Position numbers and translations under genes: made by a program. Below are positions 1 through 12,000 of a DNA stretch of 64,000 bases, in pieces; within the stretch, counting starts at the first letter, position 1, and every line of letters starts with the position of its first letter. Where the stretch lies: contig OZ022259.1 in assembly GCA_963978905.1 (NCBI GenBank), forward strand, positions 17,644,068-17,708,067, read 5' to 3'. This DNA comes from Trichostrongylus colubriformis. Its lineage: Eukaryota > Nematoda > Chromadorea > Rhabditida > Trichostrongylidae. The notes below the pieces were generated by a model, which did not search any database, was not told where the DNA came from, and saw only the letters and a list, made by a program, of their open reading frames with translations.

Positions 1-290
1 TAAAAAAGCAGAAACTTTCCTCCTTTAGCGCCCCTCTGCATCACTAGCCAGGGGTAGACTGCAGACGGGCGAGATGCTAAATAAGCCGACCGCGGACAAT
101 GTCCCGCCCTCGCCGGCAACTCCCCCGACGGATGAACTGCAGAACGACTACCCCAGGCCGCGCTTTATCAATGGGAGTTACTCCATACATAATATCTTTC
201 GATGTAGAATGTTTGTTCACAGAAAACATGTGCTCCCAGTCAACAGTTTCTTCTTACCTCTCCCGGCGAGTTTAAGTAGGTAGAGGTGGT
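1..290 (+). repeat. Family A dispersed repeat, truncated at window edge
   Basis: It shares with copies at 4826-5245 and 9640-10065 the order: 'ctctgcatcactagccag', 'actgcagacgggcgag', an 'accgcggacaatgtcccgcc' block, and near the end 'agaaaacatgtgctcccag'. It lies inside an intron of the channel gene. The short open frame at 74-283 is only this repeat. Confidence 0.7.
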
Positions 291-774
291 CAGTAGAGTT
301 ATCATGGAGTAGGAACGGTATGATGCCTCAAACCGCATACGAAATAGTCCATTGATTCTCATCCAAAATGCGTTTTCGGACCTTCTGCATCATTGTGCCG
401 AAAGAACCCAAACTATACATACGGGGTCATCATAAGGCGCTCTAGGAACGCCACTCAACGCGAGTTCCGTCACAGACCGCCTCCATCAACCCTCAGCTTT
501 CATTTGCAGAGGACATGTCGTTGCATTTTTCAAACCCATATTACGCTGCCCCTGCCTTCGGTTCATCACTCTTTTCAGCTTGAACACACAACACTGGGAT
601 AGAGATTCTTAATAGGGAGTCATTTTCGTTTGGGAGTTCGTCATTGCAGGGACCAGTCATGGTCCCAAACTAAATAGATGATAAGCGGAACGTGCCGTCG
701 GTTGACCTGGTCATGTAATGAAGTAGGATTGAATTCGAATGATCAGCACAAAAATTACAGTAATAAAATACTTA
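291..774. other. Intron stretch without recognisable feature
   Basis: No coding exon of the channel gene (I looked for the pore helix and filter exon on the minus strand) and no terminal repeats were seen. Confidence 0.5.
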
Positions 775-2018
775 CCAGGAAGGGCTTTTTACTTCCCATG
801 GAACTTCGAATAGGGACCCCTACAGATCGATAGGGCTTCGAACGCTCATTACAAATGTGAAAACCAAAAGTGCTACGGGCTGTTCGGAAGCGAGTTAGGA
901 GGGGTCAAAGTTCGCATGCGAAGACTCATCGACGGGGGACTCTGCTAGTGGTGACTCGTCAACGCGGCTAATCATGTACGTCACAACAGGCACGTTGGCT
1001 CAAAGGTAGTGATCCTCGTCTCCAGGCGTGGGGTGCTGGGTATGCTCCCCGCCTGTTGAGCCTTTTTGCGTTTTGTGTTTCATGGCCAGAAAATGCTTTT
1101 CTTTCACTTCTGAACGTTTCCTTGTACTGGTACCTATCACACCCATCATTTACTCTGCCACTTTATTTATAACTACTAACAATACTCACAAGGGAAGCAC
1201 ATCAGGTCGAAGAGACTCCCATACCACTCGAATTAGGCGTTGTTGCGTAAAAAGATTATGATATTCGCGCACAGGGGGTCAAATTACCCCTCTGTGCAAA
1301 TTTTCAGCCGAATCCAGTTTTTGGTCCAACTTACGAAAATTAGGGGTGGCTAGGGGGTAAACTGGTAATTTTTTGAATTTTCTTCTACAAAAAATCCTGG
1401 AACCTGAACATAATCACCTACACATACCTGTTACACTTGCCCATCGCACTGAACGTACGAAACAAGCGTCAAATAAGAGCATTTGCTCGGCAAGAGTCAA
1501 CGCCTTCTCCACTGTTCATTGTGCTGCCACCCAATAGATCGTGAATTTTTGCGAAATTTGGTCAAATTCTCGAATTGGCTAAAAGCTCGTCTCCTAGGGT
1601 AACTTGATTACCTCAACACGAAAATCATACTGGTTTTGCACGAGAACGACTGGCTCGCGCGTTATGGGCTTCCGAACGCACCATGTAATAATATTAGGCA
1701 TTCAGGTAAACGTGTAGACAATGAGACACAAAATGCAAAAAAATCTCCACCGGCGGGGAGCAAACACAAAACCTTTATGCTGCAGATCCGGAGCACTACC
1801 AGCAAGCCACAGTGGCCGTTGATAGTTCAAGAGCAGCCGTGCCGACGGCAAAGTGCCTCGCCAATGAGATATCACAAGCAAACTTTGTCCCCTCCTAACT
1901 CGCTTCGGAACAGCCCGTAGCACTTTTAGTTTTCCAATTCGTAATCAGCGTTCGAAGCTCTATCGAATGATATGGGTCCCTATTCAAAGTTCCATGGGAA
2001 GTAAAAAGCCCTTCCTGG
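775..2018. mobile_element. Inverted-repeat DNA element, 1244 bp, about 140-bp TIRs
   Basis: Both ends carry CCAGGAAGGGCTTTTTACTT in opposite orientation, and the arms continue matching inward past CTACGGGCTGTTC to GCGAGTTAGGAGGGG. TTA flanks both ends (772-774, 2019-2021), which suggests a 3-bp target duplication. The interior has no transposase that I recognise, so it is non-autonomous. Confidence 0.75.
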
Positions 2019-2281
2019 TTAGTAATGCTATGCGATCGGCAATAGTTGCTGATTCTTCAGAGGTATGTAGATGTTAGATGGGAAGGGGCGGGGGAGGTAG
2101 TATGTGGATCCCCGTTGAGAAAGGTGGGGGTCGTAATGAAGCGGCCATTTGCCTCGACACCTGGGTGTGCCCTGATCACGCGATACTGTAAGACACCTCT
2201 TGAAAGACTCGGTGCGCTTGGTAAATGAATGGATTCGTGCCAATAACTGCCAGCTACTCATTGCCTACCTTCTCTCAAGAG

Positions 2282-2777
2282 TTAAAGGCACATTCCAGGA
2301 TTATCAGGGTATCATCTCCTGCCGTGGATGGATAGTTTGACCCAAGCCACGTAGGCTGTACCTTTATCGAGGCGTGGGTGTCAGTTCCTGTAGCGTGCAG
2401 AGCCAAAGAATCTAGCGCAACAGCTCGGCTCCGCCCACCCCAGCTGGGGGTCTGCCTTTACTCTTCGGCTCTTATCATTGACATAAGTAGATCAGCTACT
2501 ATCCAAGATCTTGAAATTGGCAGTAAACCAATCGCATCGTGAAGTAAACCCACTACTAAGTAACCTGACCCCACACTAGGCACCGGAACACTTGCAGCAC
2601 ACCCTCGGCTGGAGTGGGCGGGGCCGAGCTGTTGCGCTAGATTTTTTGGCTCTGCACGCTTCGGGAACTGACATCCACGCTCGGTGAAGGTACAGCCTTT
2701 GTGGCTTGGGTCGAACTATTCATCCACGGCAGGAGATGTGATATCCCAATAATCCCGGATTGTGCCTTTAATTCACC
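2282..2777. mobile_element. Palindromic element with AGGCACA ends
   Basis: The left arm starts TTAAAGGCACATTCCAGGAT and the right arm is its near reverse complement, so the arms pair over more than 170 bp (through TCCTGCCGTGGATG, AGCGTGCAGAGCC and GCGCAACAGCTCGGC). TTAA is present at both edges, compatible with a TTAA target duplication. It lies in the intron downstream of the 2916 exon. Confidence 0.75.
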
Positions 2778-2915
2778 ATTAATAGGCACAAGCCCGCCCA
2801 CTATTCTGGACTCGGCCAGTGCGTCTACTAAGTTTAACCCAAAATATGTTTGGCAACTTCCTTTTGTCTGTGCAACTCTCTGAACTTGCTCGTGGTGAAT
2901 GTTACAGCGACCTAC

Positions 2916-3005
2916 CGAAGTCATTGAACATTCCATAGAAACCCTCTACATGAGCAGACATATCAAGCTTCATACAAACCATATTGTCAGGACATTCATA
3001 GCCAC
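2916..3005 (-). CDS. nca-1/nca-2: NCA channel exon, domain I extracellular loop (second part)
   Basis: The 90-bp exon is too short for a simple ORF scan and was found by eye. It lies between GGAATTCAG and GACTTCG|GTAGGT, phase 1 to phase 1, 60 bp after the preceding exon. It encodes GYECPDNMVCMKLDMSAHVE and GFYGMFNDF. Human NALCN has GYQCPPGFKCMDLEDLG followed later by GYSGFNEIG, so both cysteines and the F-N-[DE] end are conserved. The next exon should carry the pore helix and the domain I selectivity-filter acidic residue. I could not find it in bases 1-2915, so it is presumably outside the window. Confidence 0.87.
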
Positions 3006-6000
3006 CTGAATTCCAAAACAAATTTTCGTTAATCAACAACCAAAAGAAATTCCAGATCTACATACCTTCGCCTTTCTGTGAACACATCGTGTCCGGTATC
3101 GCTAAATCAGCGATGGTGACGTTACGGGGATCAGTGCCACTCAGTACGCAGTGGTAGTCCATGCGACCTGAATACTGGTATGGTTGGATACTGTGGAACC
3201 TACGGGTTTTATACAGAAGACTTACCGAACAGCTGCACACCCATGATAGCATATAACGCCATGAAGAACATGAAGAAAATAGTGACGTTTTGGATTTGCT
3301 GCGATGATCGTCTAAAATATCTACAAAGTACTGTAGAGGATGGATATTCTAAGCCAAGGACAAGTCCATAAGTGGTGTGTGGCAGTTTGCTCCAATTAGG
3401 CCAGGACACGGCGGGAACTGTTAGTCAAGCTCCTCGACGCGCAGGTGATCCGTTATTGATTGGGCCGCGCTCATACTCTACGGCACCAGCGGCGACGGCG
3501 GCAAAATCATGTGCCCGACGTCGACGCGGCATTCTGGCGACGCGCTCTGTTTATGCCGCTCGACCAAACCACGCTACAGTATATTTATCGTGGCGAGAGC
3601 CCGCGCAAATTTGTGGCAAAAGGGCCCGCAAGTTCTGCCACAGTGGCAACATGCCAAGATTTGAATCTCGACAGAGATTTGTGCGGGCTGGCTCTCTTTC
3701 CGATCATCATACTGTAGAATGGTTCGGTCCAGTGTTACAAGCAGAGTGCAATGCAAAGTATGAAAACAGCATAAACTTATGAATCGGTCGCCACGTTCCT
3801 TGCATACGTCCGATGAACAGAAATGGTGCCGGGTTGGGTGGTGAAGGTGCACGTTTTCGACAAATATGCCTTTATTCACTATTTGTGGAACAATGAGCAA
3901 TCCTTCGCCTCGGTCAAATGGCCGCCGTCGCCGCCGGTGCCACAAAGTATGAACGCGGTCTTAGAGCTGGCGCGATTCCACCCATTGCCCTTAAAGACAA
4001 ACACGCGTCCTCTGAGGCGATGTTGCCACACCTCTCGACCTGCCAAGAGGTGGGGCATCCGGGTGGGGCGTCCTTGTCCAATTCTCGGATAAGCACAATT
4101 TCCTCCCCAGGTATAAATATCATGGTCCCTCATCAATTCAGCCAGTGTCAAAATAAAGTATTCAATTTACTCAAACACACTTGATGATTTGTTTGATACG
4201 ATTCCTGGGCAGTTTAAATCGGACGAGTGAACGAATGAATCGCAACATTATGAATGGACGAGGCGAACGAATCACTCCAAACCATGGACGATACTAAAAG
4301 TTTTATAGATTGCGATAATTATTGACAGCTGCGGCGCAGAGGAAAGGAAAAGCAAACGGTAAACTTGGAAAACGAACCACGAGACCCAGAGAGGGCACCA
4401 AGATCGTGAACAGTTCATAACCGTGTAAAGCACACGACAGCACATGCATCAATAGCATGAAGAAATCGAACTGTGACCATTTCGCACGGAAATACGACGA
4501 TTCGTTCTGGAATGACGACTTTGCTCAAAAATATTTAAACAAGACTACAAATTTTTTTGAAAAATTCAGGTAAAAAATGATAGACTAAGTAAAAGTATGC
4601 AAAAATGAGTGCACAAAAGTTTGCTGCATGCACCAACTAAATAAGGCCTTATAAAGGGTTACACCTCAGGATGATTCGAACTGTAAAAAAATTTAGGTAA
4701 AAACGATAGACTAGGTAAAAGTATGCCAAAACAAGTGCACAAAAGTTTGCTGCATGTACCAACTAGATAAGGCCCTATAAAGAGTTACACCTCAGGATGA
4801 TTCGGACTATAAACTTGAAGACACCAGGAGGTGCAAATTTGGCAAATTGGGTGATTACAAAAGTAGATGTGCTCAGCAATATAACAGTAGAGAAAGAACG
4901 ACATAAAACGGCGAAAAAACCAAAAAATAGGGACCCGAAAATCCCCGTTCTCTCTCTTCCTCCTCTGCGTCACTAGCCAGTGTGGACTGAAGACAGGCTA
5001 GAGTCTGAATCAGCCGTCCGCGATGGTTGTCCCATCCCTCCACGGCGAATCCCCCAGCCGCATAACCGCATAAAGGCATGCCGAGCTGCGGGGTCGCCAT
5101 AAGACCCCAAGCCACACTTTTTTAATGCGATTTTCGCCATATATGACCTCTTCTGAAGTAGAAGGTTCGTTTCCAGAGAACATGTACCCCCAGATCTCAA
5201 TGTTCCCTTACCCCTACTGGTGCCCTTGAAGGAATCGTCCACCCAAATTCCAATTCTATTTCTAAATACTCTTGCAACCACTTTAATAGATACAGTACAT
5301 ACATGAACAGAAACACGTAAAGGCCCGAGAAATTTCCTTCATTTTGAAGCAAAAATCGAGAGGCGAAGAACAGCAACTTGCTTGGTTTCCCGCCAGATTT
5401 TCCGCTACAACATTTAAACAGCCGTCAGCAGCCCGAGAGCAGTTCAAATTTTCGCGCTCAATGTTGATTTGCTCCTCGTCTAACAAGACCACGCGAGTGT
5501 CGCCTCTTTGCTCCTCAGCTCTCTTGCGTCCAAACCTACTCGGAGCCCCACCCCGTCGTCCGTCGTTTTGGAAAGGACTTGAGTAGAAGTTTAAAGGCAC
5601 ATTTCGCCATAATCAAATGAGTCAACTTACCTTATTGAAACAGTAGATCATAGGGAAACTAGTCTTGCTGCACCTTTTCCGCGTCGCTCCGGTGCGCTAT
5701 CCCAGCCCTACACCTGCTCGAACTCACAGCGACGCCGCCCATTTCGCTCAGTTTACCAGTAAGGAATCCCAGTAGATGCGTCGCAGTGGGTTCGAGCAGG
5801 GTAGGGCCGTGATAGCGCACAGGGGCGACGCGAAAAAGGTGCAACCTGACTAGTTACCCAAGGATCTACTGTTCCAAGAAGGTAAGTCGACCCAACAGAT
5901 TATCGCGAGGTATGCATTTAACTGATTATATCCAAGAAAGAAGAACCTTGTTCAAAATAAACTTCTTCCTTTTGAGATGTACTAAATGATCTTATGCATT

Positions 6001-9000
6001 CAACGAGAGTAGGACTCCTGACGCTCATATCGAAAGATACTCGATCGAGCATTCAAGTACTGCAGCTGCCCCCTAGGAGCCACTCAGTGAGATTTCTTCA
6101 TCACTTCCCGTTCTCCAACATTCACTCGGCTTTTTTCCAACCCTTGGGACATCAGCTCTTGAATAAAGTGCACTCCAAATACAATTTGTATTCATCACGG
6201 ACAGCACTTGCATGTTGATTGGCTGGAAGCTTATCGTTAAAGGAAATCCACTATTTATGGAAATCCCTTTCACTGAATTCATTACCCGCCTGCCGTGCCC
6301 ACTCAGGACATATCGCCTAATAAGCCGTAATGTAGAGGAAGAATGGGAAATAATGAAAATATTACTTCATTAACCTAGACGCGCTTTAACGTCGTCTTGC
6401 CTTGGTTCAAATGCCTGTTTTAGGCCGCGGTCATACTCACCGCCGGCAGGGCGTGTCTGCGTTCACAGGCAGAGAGAGAGTGGCACGGGGGAAGTGCAGA
6501 GATGACAGGCAACGAGGCAGAGTAGCATAGGCAGAGACGAAGTGATACGCAGCCACGCCCTGCGGCATCGCAAAGTATGACCGCGACCTTACGCTTCCTG
6601 GGTCGAGCTTCTCCTCTCCCTTGACTTACGGGAGGTGTTCGGGACGAGTATGGAGCACAGGATTCATTTGCAATATTCAAGATTTCGTCATATTTGTTGT
6701 TATGCAGCACACCGCAAAATTCAAAATTAGCACATCTGGTCGAGCCCTCCGGTATACGCCACGTACTCTGCTCCCATCGCACATTGCAGAAGATGCAACT
6801 GACTAAGTATTGATTTACACAAAATGCCACCAAACCATATACAATTCCTTTTTTGTCCTTATTAAATTGAGTAACTATTCCAGATGGATAGACGGCTTCT
6901 CTGGCATGTGATAGAATCGATTTGAAAGCCTACATATCAAAAGCAAGATAGTGTGTAGACGTGATACTTCCTACCCCACAAGGAACAATTAAAAATTCGG
7001 CGTCGGTCCTCCCTGGGGTACGCCATGCATTTCACTTCCATCAGAATTTCAATGGCGTTTGAATTTTGCCTGGCTTCTACTATAATGTGAAGGGTATAGA
7101 TGATATACGATTCAGTAAATGTTTTCATTTTCTCTGATGAGCTTTTTGGCAACTAGTCGACTTCGAAAGGAGAGAAGGTTTGATTGGATTGGGGAATACA
7201 CAAGTCCAGGCTCAAGCAGAGTTGCAATTTCTCACCTCATGTAATTTCTTCAGAATTCTACGAAAAATTCTCGACGACCTGCGACTATTTGTTGGAAACT
7301 TCCAAGCAGAGAAGCCGTTAAGGTTCATCAGTAATAGCAGTGATGAAGGGGATGTGCCATATTGTCGGGATCGGTTTAGTGAGAAGGGGAGGTCGCATTT
7401 TTCAAAAAAAAAGTTCCTACGCGCAACACTTGATTTCAGCTTCGGATCATGCGGGCAGAGCATCCACTCGGATATAGACTTGTTACGTTGTCAATTTCTT
7501 GATTTATACAAACTTTAGAAACATTAAATCATTAATTGTGATATTTTTTTGATTTTTGATAGCTGATTTTCGCCACAGCTCGTGATGCAAAAGATGTCAG
7601 AGGTATGATTATTTGGACAAAGCCTTCGGTCTCGCACGGGACTCAAACCCACACATCATGCTTTCCGGGTATATGCACTAATCCATTACACTACCGAGAC
7701 CCCTTTCACCTTAACTCAGCTTCTAATGGCATATTTACCATAGCTTATCAGCACCTATATACACGCATAACGTGCATGGTATGGTCTCGGTAGTGTATTG
7801 GATTAGCACATATGCCGGAAAAGCATAGAGTGCGAGTTTGAGTCCCGTCCGAGCCCGAAGCTTTTGCCCATAACTCAGCATACTTGTAACATTAAATCAT
7901 TAATTTTGAAAAGACGCAATTTTCAATCAACTATGAATATGAATGTAACCATAAGGAGCCAAAACCTATATTTACGGAATAGTTCTTATGCAAATATACA
8001 CGTTCACAATATTGTTTCTTTCAGCTTCTCTAACTGAAGAGCGCAACGGAAGGATATTAATTATTGTTTGGTTTCCCTCTAAAGGCTTGTGCAAAGCGGA
8101 AACCAAGCTAACTCTCCGCTACAAGACCCCTCCCCCCCCCCCTCAAGGAAAGGAAATTCTCCTTGATTATATTTTCGTTCTTCAGGTGAAAGCGCACAAA
8201 ATCAAAAAAAAAAGAATACTCAGTCATAATTCTTCATTATATAAAACCTAATACCTGCAAGAAAAAAAAAAAACCAACGCAACATTTCATTTTAGGATTA
8301 CACGCCTTCGTCCTGCTAAAAATTGTAGCTTACACCCATCAGCAAGGGTTTCCAGATGAAAGCGGAAAGGTACACAGTTTGTCGCTGATTTGGGTTGTTT
8401 TCAATGATCAGTAGAACCCAAAATCGCATGGAAAGCAGGGCATAGCAAGCCAAGGCAATGAAAACTCCCAGAAATATGACTTTTTCTCCTGGAAAAGAAT
8501 TCGCCTCCTATCTCGGCTTCAACGACTAACACGGAACGGGCCGTCTCTTTCATCGACACGTGCTCATTAGCAATTGTGCCTGAGGGGACGCAATGATGGA
8601 GTGTCAGAGTGAGTCTCCATCGTTCTCACTACTCTCTCTCCATTCCACTGACTGAGCCCTGCCTCCGTGCCACCTACTGTCTCACTTAATTCATTCTCGC
8701 TTCTGTTTATGAAGTGGCTGCAGGAAACTGCTGGGAAGTGGATTTGTCAGAAAGAAACGTCAACAATCATGGCCAAAGCCTTTTGAAACGGTTTTGCCCA
8801 TCGACTATACCAAAACTGATGCGGCGCCTGCCAAGGTTGCGCATTAGGCCGCCGTCAGTCTGCGATTTTGCGATTCTGCAATTTTGCGGCGTCGCGCTTT
8901 CGCACGCAATACTACGACTTTGAGATTGTGCGATACCCCAACTTCGGGGTGTGTGCAGATATGACAGCGAATCGCTTCGCGGCGCCACCAACACGACTTG

Positions 9001-12000
9001 CGAATCGATTGCTCTTGGTAGCCCGGCAGAGCGTGGCTGCGTCACATCTGCGCTTCCACCCATGCCACACTGCCTCGCTTGATGGCTGCCATGCCCTGCC
9101 ACCGGCACTCGCACCCGCCGCGCCGCCCGCCGCGGGCGGCCACGCTGTCATATCTGCACACACCGCTCAACTTCGCATGTGGAGCTGCGACACACACAAT
9201 CGCAGAATCGTTAACCGCCAAGTCTCGGCGGCCTTGAAGCTACTTAGTGATATGTTGAATAGATATACAAGTAAACAATTTGAACAAAACAATGAATAAA
9301 ATTGGCGATTTGAGAAGTCGTGCTTGGAAATGCGCGCAGTTACGACAGCGTTTTGGATCGTTTCCTACCCGAACTCAACGGACTTATTACGGAACTACTC
9401 CGTATTACTTATGTCAAAAAATACAAATGAAGTAGCGAGAGCTGATCGTTCACACGTTAGCGTCTACTGATGCTGCATGATTTGAGCGCAACGCAGGAGG
9501 AGCCAATGCGGCGTCGCGCGTGTGACTGGGCGATGCCATATCGGCTCACCTCTCCCCTACCTTTGTTGAATATCTGCAATGTCCTGGATCGGAATTGATA
9601 TTGAAGACCCGAAAAACCGGAAATCTCGCTACTGCCTTGGCACAGGCGAGGTAAAGACACCAGAAGGGGTAAATTCGGCAAATTGTGGAATATGATAGTA
9701 AATGTGCTCAGCAATTTAGTAGTAGAGAAAAAGCGACATAAAACCGTGAAAAAACCGAGGAATAGGAACCCGAAAACCTCCCTTCTCTCTCTCGTCCTCT
9801 GCGTCTCTAGCCGGAGTGGACTGAAGACTGGCCAGAGTCTGAACCAGCCGGCCGCGATCGTTGTCCCGCCCCTCCACCGCGACTCCCCCGGCCGCATAAC
9901 CGCATAACGGCATGCCGAGCTGCGGGATCGTTATAAGACCCCAAGCCGCGTTTTTGCAATGCGATTTTTGCCACATATGACCTCCTCTGAAGTAGAAGGT
10001 TCGTTTCCGGAAAACATGTACTCCCAGACCTCAGTTTTCCCTTACCCCTACTGATGCCTTTGAGTATTAATCACAAAAAATTGTATGTGAAGTGTAAGAC
10101 AAAAAAATATGAAGAAATAACCAACTGTGTAGGAAAGTCAAATCGAATATTTACATACCTCCCATAGACCGACATGATGGATATGAATAGCAGCTTCAAC
10201 GAGGAACACGAACGTGACCACGCAGTCGTTGGCGAATATCGCATAGTTTAGCGGTGGCCAGAGAGCGATCGTTTCGGGAGTGTGTAAGCACACGGATATC
10301 ATCGACAGCAGACAAGCCAAACGAACCAACTCTTTCAGTACGTCATTTTGCAGGATTTCTGCAAAATTTCGCATTGATTATGGGTTTGAAAATACCGATT
10401 AGAAATGGAGACAGATATCTTCGGAGCAGTGCTCCTCAATGAGGTACGTGGTAACATGTCTTTTGTAACACGAAGATCGTAATCCAAGGCCATAGATGGC
10501 AGGTTTCTCTCCACAATTTCTATGAACTTGCAGCGCTCCTCTCGTACAATGTTATCTTCGAGAAAAATCTCGATGTTACGGTTTCTTTTTCAGAATGCTC
10601 CTAAAATGTTGAACAACTAGTTCAAAGTACTAACGGATGCAATAGGACATAGCATAAAAAGACCACGTGCCTGACAAGTCCGAAAACCCCTTCCTCACTT
10701 TTCTCTTACGCGCTCCTCTGCATCACTAACCAGTGAAGCAGGTGCAAACGGGCGAGGGGCTTAGCCAACCGGCCGCGAACGTTAAAAGGCTCCACATGCA
10801 ACACCGGCGGATGCACGGCATCGCGACTTGCAGTATTGTGGGGTGGACTCAAAGACACGTCTTTTTAGTGCGAGTTTCCCTACACATCATCCCTTCTAAA
10901 GGGAAAGGTTTGTTCTCAGAGAGCATGTGCTCCCAGTTCTCACTTTCTCCCCACCCCTCCCGGTGCCTCTGAAGGCACCGGAAGGGGCAATGAAAGTAGA
11001 TAGAGCTGAAAGCAATGATTCTTTGAATGAAAAGACCAGTCTACAGGAAATGATCTGTGATTAATGTCCCATTGAAAAAATGCGCCGTGTGATCGTTTAT
11101 CGGGATGCTGCAGCCCTGACGGCCACGCTGCAACCATCCTTCAGCGATTAGTGTTGCAGAGGAGGCGAGAACGAAGGGGTTAGAGATACACCCATATGGT
11201 CAAAGAGAGTGGTGCAAACGGCGAGAGCAGCCAAGCTAATCAGCCACCAAAGCTGACCTAAGAGGGAAACGAAGACCCTGGGTGTAGGTTGGGACACACG
11301 GTTTGACCTAGGCCAGCGACCCTGTGAGAGCATGTGGCCTTCGCCCTGTGACATGAATTACTCAGCCAATCTGCTCATATAAATCCTATCCTCCTTGAAA
11401 GTTTGTTCCGTTGTTGTCTTTAGAGAAAACGGTTATAGAGAACGACTTTAAGAGATGTGCATGGTTACCGCGTGACACAGTGGCCCTATTGACCGTGTGT
11501 CCCAACCGTCACTCTTAACAATATAGAGGACGCGAAAGAATGTCCTTGCGGGGATCCTACTTCTCGCATTTCCGGTCTCACACAGTTCTTCCTCTACTGC
11601 TGCACTTCCCAGCATCTCGACTTTCATGTTGCAAAAACGGCCGAAATCACCCCTTCCGATATCTTCAAAGCAGAGATTTCGCGTGGCCACGTGTGGCGCG
11701 TAAAGAGAATGAATGAGATCAAGTTCTCATAGTACGTTCGGTACTGCATCAGTTAATATGAAGTTGAGCGACAAGTTATCCAACAGAGCCCAATTAACTA
11801 ACCTAAGCCGCGGTAACGGCAAGATCGGCGGAAAATTATAGATCAAACTAGATTCTCTCTATGTTTGCAAATCTAAACCAAGACGTATTATAATTTCTCA
11901 AAACGGCGCGCCATTTAGCGATGGAGAGTCATAAGGACAGAAAATTTGCGTGGCGGCGTCCGGGCGTGATACGACACAGGAGCGAGCTAGGAGCGTCTCT

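Larger units (their letters stand above)
7520..7905. repeat. Inverted pair of tRNA-like sequences inside an 18-bp direct repeat
   Basis: Two 73-nt tRNA-like sequences face each other (7629-7701 minus, 7783-7855 plus), and the whole block is bounded by the direct repeat AACATTAAATCATTAATT at 7520-7537 and 7888-7905. An 18-bp flanking duplication fits retroposition by a LINE-type machinery. The inverted dimer structure is unusual for a SINE. Confidence 0.75.

Noticed and set aside
774..775. Strong splice donor CCTG|GTAAGTATTT on the minus strand
   Set aside because: The sequence before it is the terminal repeat of the 775-2018 element and encodes nothing channel-like; likely coincidental, though exonisation is conceivable.
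5283..5600. Minus frame with charged, protein-like sequence in the channel intron
   Set aside because: It does not match NALCN, would be out of order in the gene, lacks a clear acceptor, and abuts repeat sequence.
7629..7855. Two functional tRNA genes
   Set aside because: Stems are mismatched, position 33 is not U, and the same sequence recurs as a dispersed repeat, so they are tRNA-derived pseudogenes.
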